Source: Siphonodentalium dalli
Lineage: Eukaryota > Mollusca > Scaphopoda > Gadilida > Siphonodentaliidae
Length of the DNA stretch: 64,000 nt
Direction: 5' to 3'
Assembly (NCBI GenBank): GCA_032622095.1
Contig: CP136064.1
Coordinates: forward strand, 41,009,912-41,073,911
Shown one piece after another: positions 63,051 through 64,000 of the stretch; the stretch's first letter is position 1; the number at the start of each line of letters is the position of its first letter. A program made the translations under genes and the position numbers. The notes below the pieces were generated by a model. It saw only the letters and a list, made by a program, of their open reading frames with translations. It did no database searches and was not told the origin of the DNA.

Positions 63051-64000
63051 AATATTCCTCACTGGACACTTGATTATGGAAATAAAGGCTCTATATCAAC
63101 TGCATATTGATGATTTGCATTGCATGTTGTTGAATTATAATAGAAAATTTCATTCAAAATATAGAAAATTCCGCTTTAATAAAAACTATTCACTTGCAAT
63201 TTGGGGACATTTAGGCCATCAGAGTTTGGGTGCCCAAACCTGTAACAGGTACCAAAACAGATCTGGACCTTCCCTACTTAGGCAAAACGTGCATCTCCCT
63301 CTTAAGCCTCTGATTGTGATTTACCAGTTGACAGCGTGCCTGCTTATAATTCTAGTGAAATGTTGGGGGCAGAAAAGCAGGGGAAATATTCATTTTACTA
63401 ATCAATGTGTTGCTTTGGCTTAAACATCAAAAGACAGGATTTTATGAGTAGCTTAACATACAGTACGTGTATCACCAAGAATCACAGAAATTGCGAAAAG
63501 TTCTTGAAAAACATTTAATACAAATTTATTTTACAGTTTAAAATGAGGTGTTTGAAAGAAGTAGAGAGAGAATTGATACATTTATTGACGATCGTGAAGT
63601 GGTGAGGAAATGGTTACAATGATTCCTTGCATATCTCTTCATGAAGAATAAATTAGTTTTGTCACAAATGCCAAGAGATAAATATCAACAGCCAGAAGAT
63701 ACATTGCTATCTAATAGAAAAAGTCATAAAGGTAAATGTTAATCAATCACGGCAGGCTGGTCTCATCATCTGTTAAGGCTAGAAACCATGCACCTGTAAA
63801 GAAAAAAGATGAAATATTGAATGGCTGAGATCTAGAACCTTTTAAATATCAGTGCAGTTCAGTGGCACCTTTCTGAAATTAAAAACTTGTTTTGGTCACA
63901 AGTGAGCTTTTAAGATATCATCTCAAAAACACTACTCTATTTTTATCATATGTCTTTCCAAAGAAACTTGAAATTCCACCGATATGCTAATAAGCACCTT
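63051..64000. other. End of window; no secure gene
   Basis: A frame at 63542-63731 may be a decayed exon (separate entry). The rest is AT-rich and unrecognised. Confidence 0.4.
63542..63731 (+). pseudogene. Possible decayed exon or gene fragment, function unknown
   Basis: One plus-strand frame reads NEVFERSRERIDTFIDDREV, VRKWLQ, a TGA at 63620-63622, then FLAYLFMKNKLVLSQMPRDK and YQQPEDTLLSNRKSHK. A possible donor AAAG|GTAAAT is at its end, and TTTTACAG lies a few bases before. The residue mix is protein-like, but an in-frame TAA immediately precedes it and the family is not recognised. It may be chance. Confidence 0.25.

Overview
This is animal nuclear DNA. It is AT-rich, has spliced genes with canonical GT..AG introns, and is dense in short inverted-repeat elements. 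The dispersed repeats (tracts beginning TTTATACCCCC, tandem units around GAGTTATGGCCCTT, units around CCCTCCATAGTAATTC) resemble those I associate with molluscs, so a mollusc, perhaps a bivalve, is my best guess. No single-copy sequence in the window proves that.

One gene is clear. Thirteen plus-strand exons between 6033 and 37905 encode the last 725 residues of a La-related protein 4 (LARP4/LARP4B type): La motif, adjoining RRM-like domain, then a long Pro/Gln/Ser-rich tail with the conserved [27 protein letters not shown] and C-terminal PRTPSK blocks. The reading frame is intact through every junction. The N-terminal exons lie to the left of the window; 1-6032 looks like intron. The 3' UTR probably ends near 39020, after overlapping AATAAA signals. 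Two exons (28592 and 33365) end in pairs of in-frame donors 15 nt apart. The donor of the exon at 32381 has been copied eight times as a 40-bp tandem repeat.

Much of the remainder is small non-autonomous DNA elements, named here A to F. Family A (hAT-like) makes 8-bp target duplications, seen at 6883, 40299, 45690, 46181 and 61791, and consists of hairpins containing GAATGAGGTCCCCAGAGGG. Families B, C, D and E sit between TTAA sites and begin CCCTTT or CCCTTC, as piggyBac-type elements do. B, C and D have different ends but carry the same hairpin arms, CCAATGCATTCTCTTATATA and its complement. Family F is a 213-bp near-perfect palindrome flanked by TA. Larger single elements are a 1668-bp and an 863-bp hAT-type element, each with a perfect 8-bp duplication, and a 1163-bp Mutator-like element with a 9-bp duplication and about 100-bp terminal repeats. 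No intact transposase was found for any of them. Several are nested, so insertion order can be read directly.

Other structure: a 938-bp tandem duplication inside LARP4 intron 2; a foldback with a tRNA-like Pol III promoter at its centre; a broken L2/CR1-like LINE split by a roughly 5-kb insertion; interstitial TTAGGG repeats; several minisatellites; and long G or C runs.

From about 39 kb to 64 kb I see no convincing gene. The only hint is a 63-codon frame with one stop at 63542-63731. Most short open frames in the window are chance frames, many lying inside repeats.
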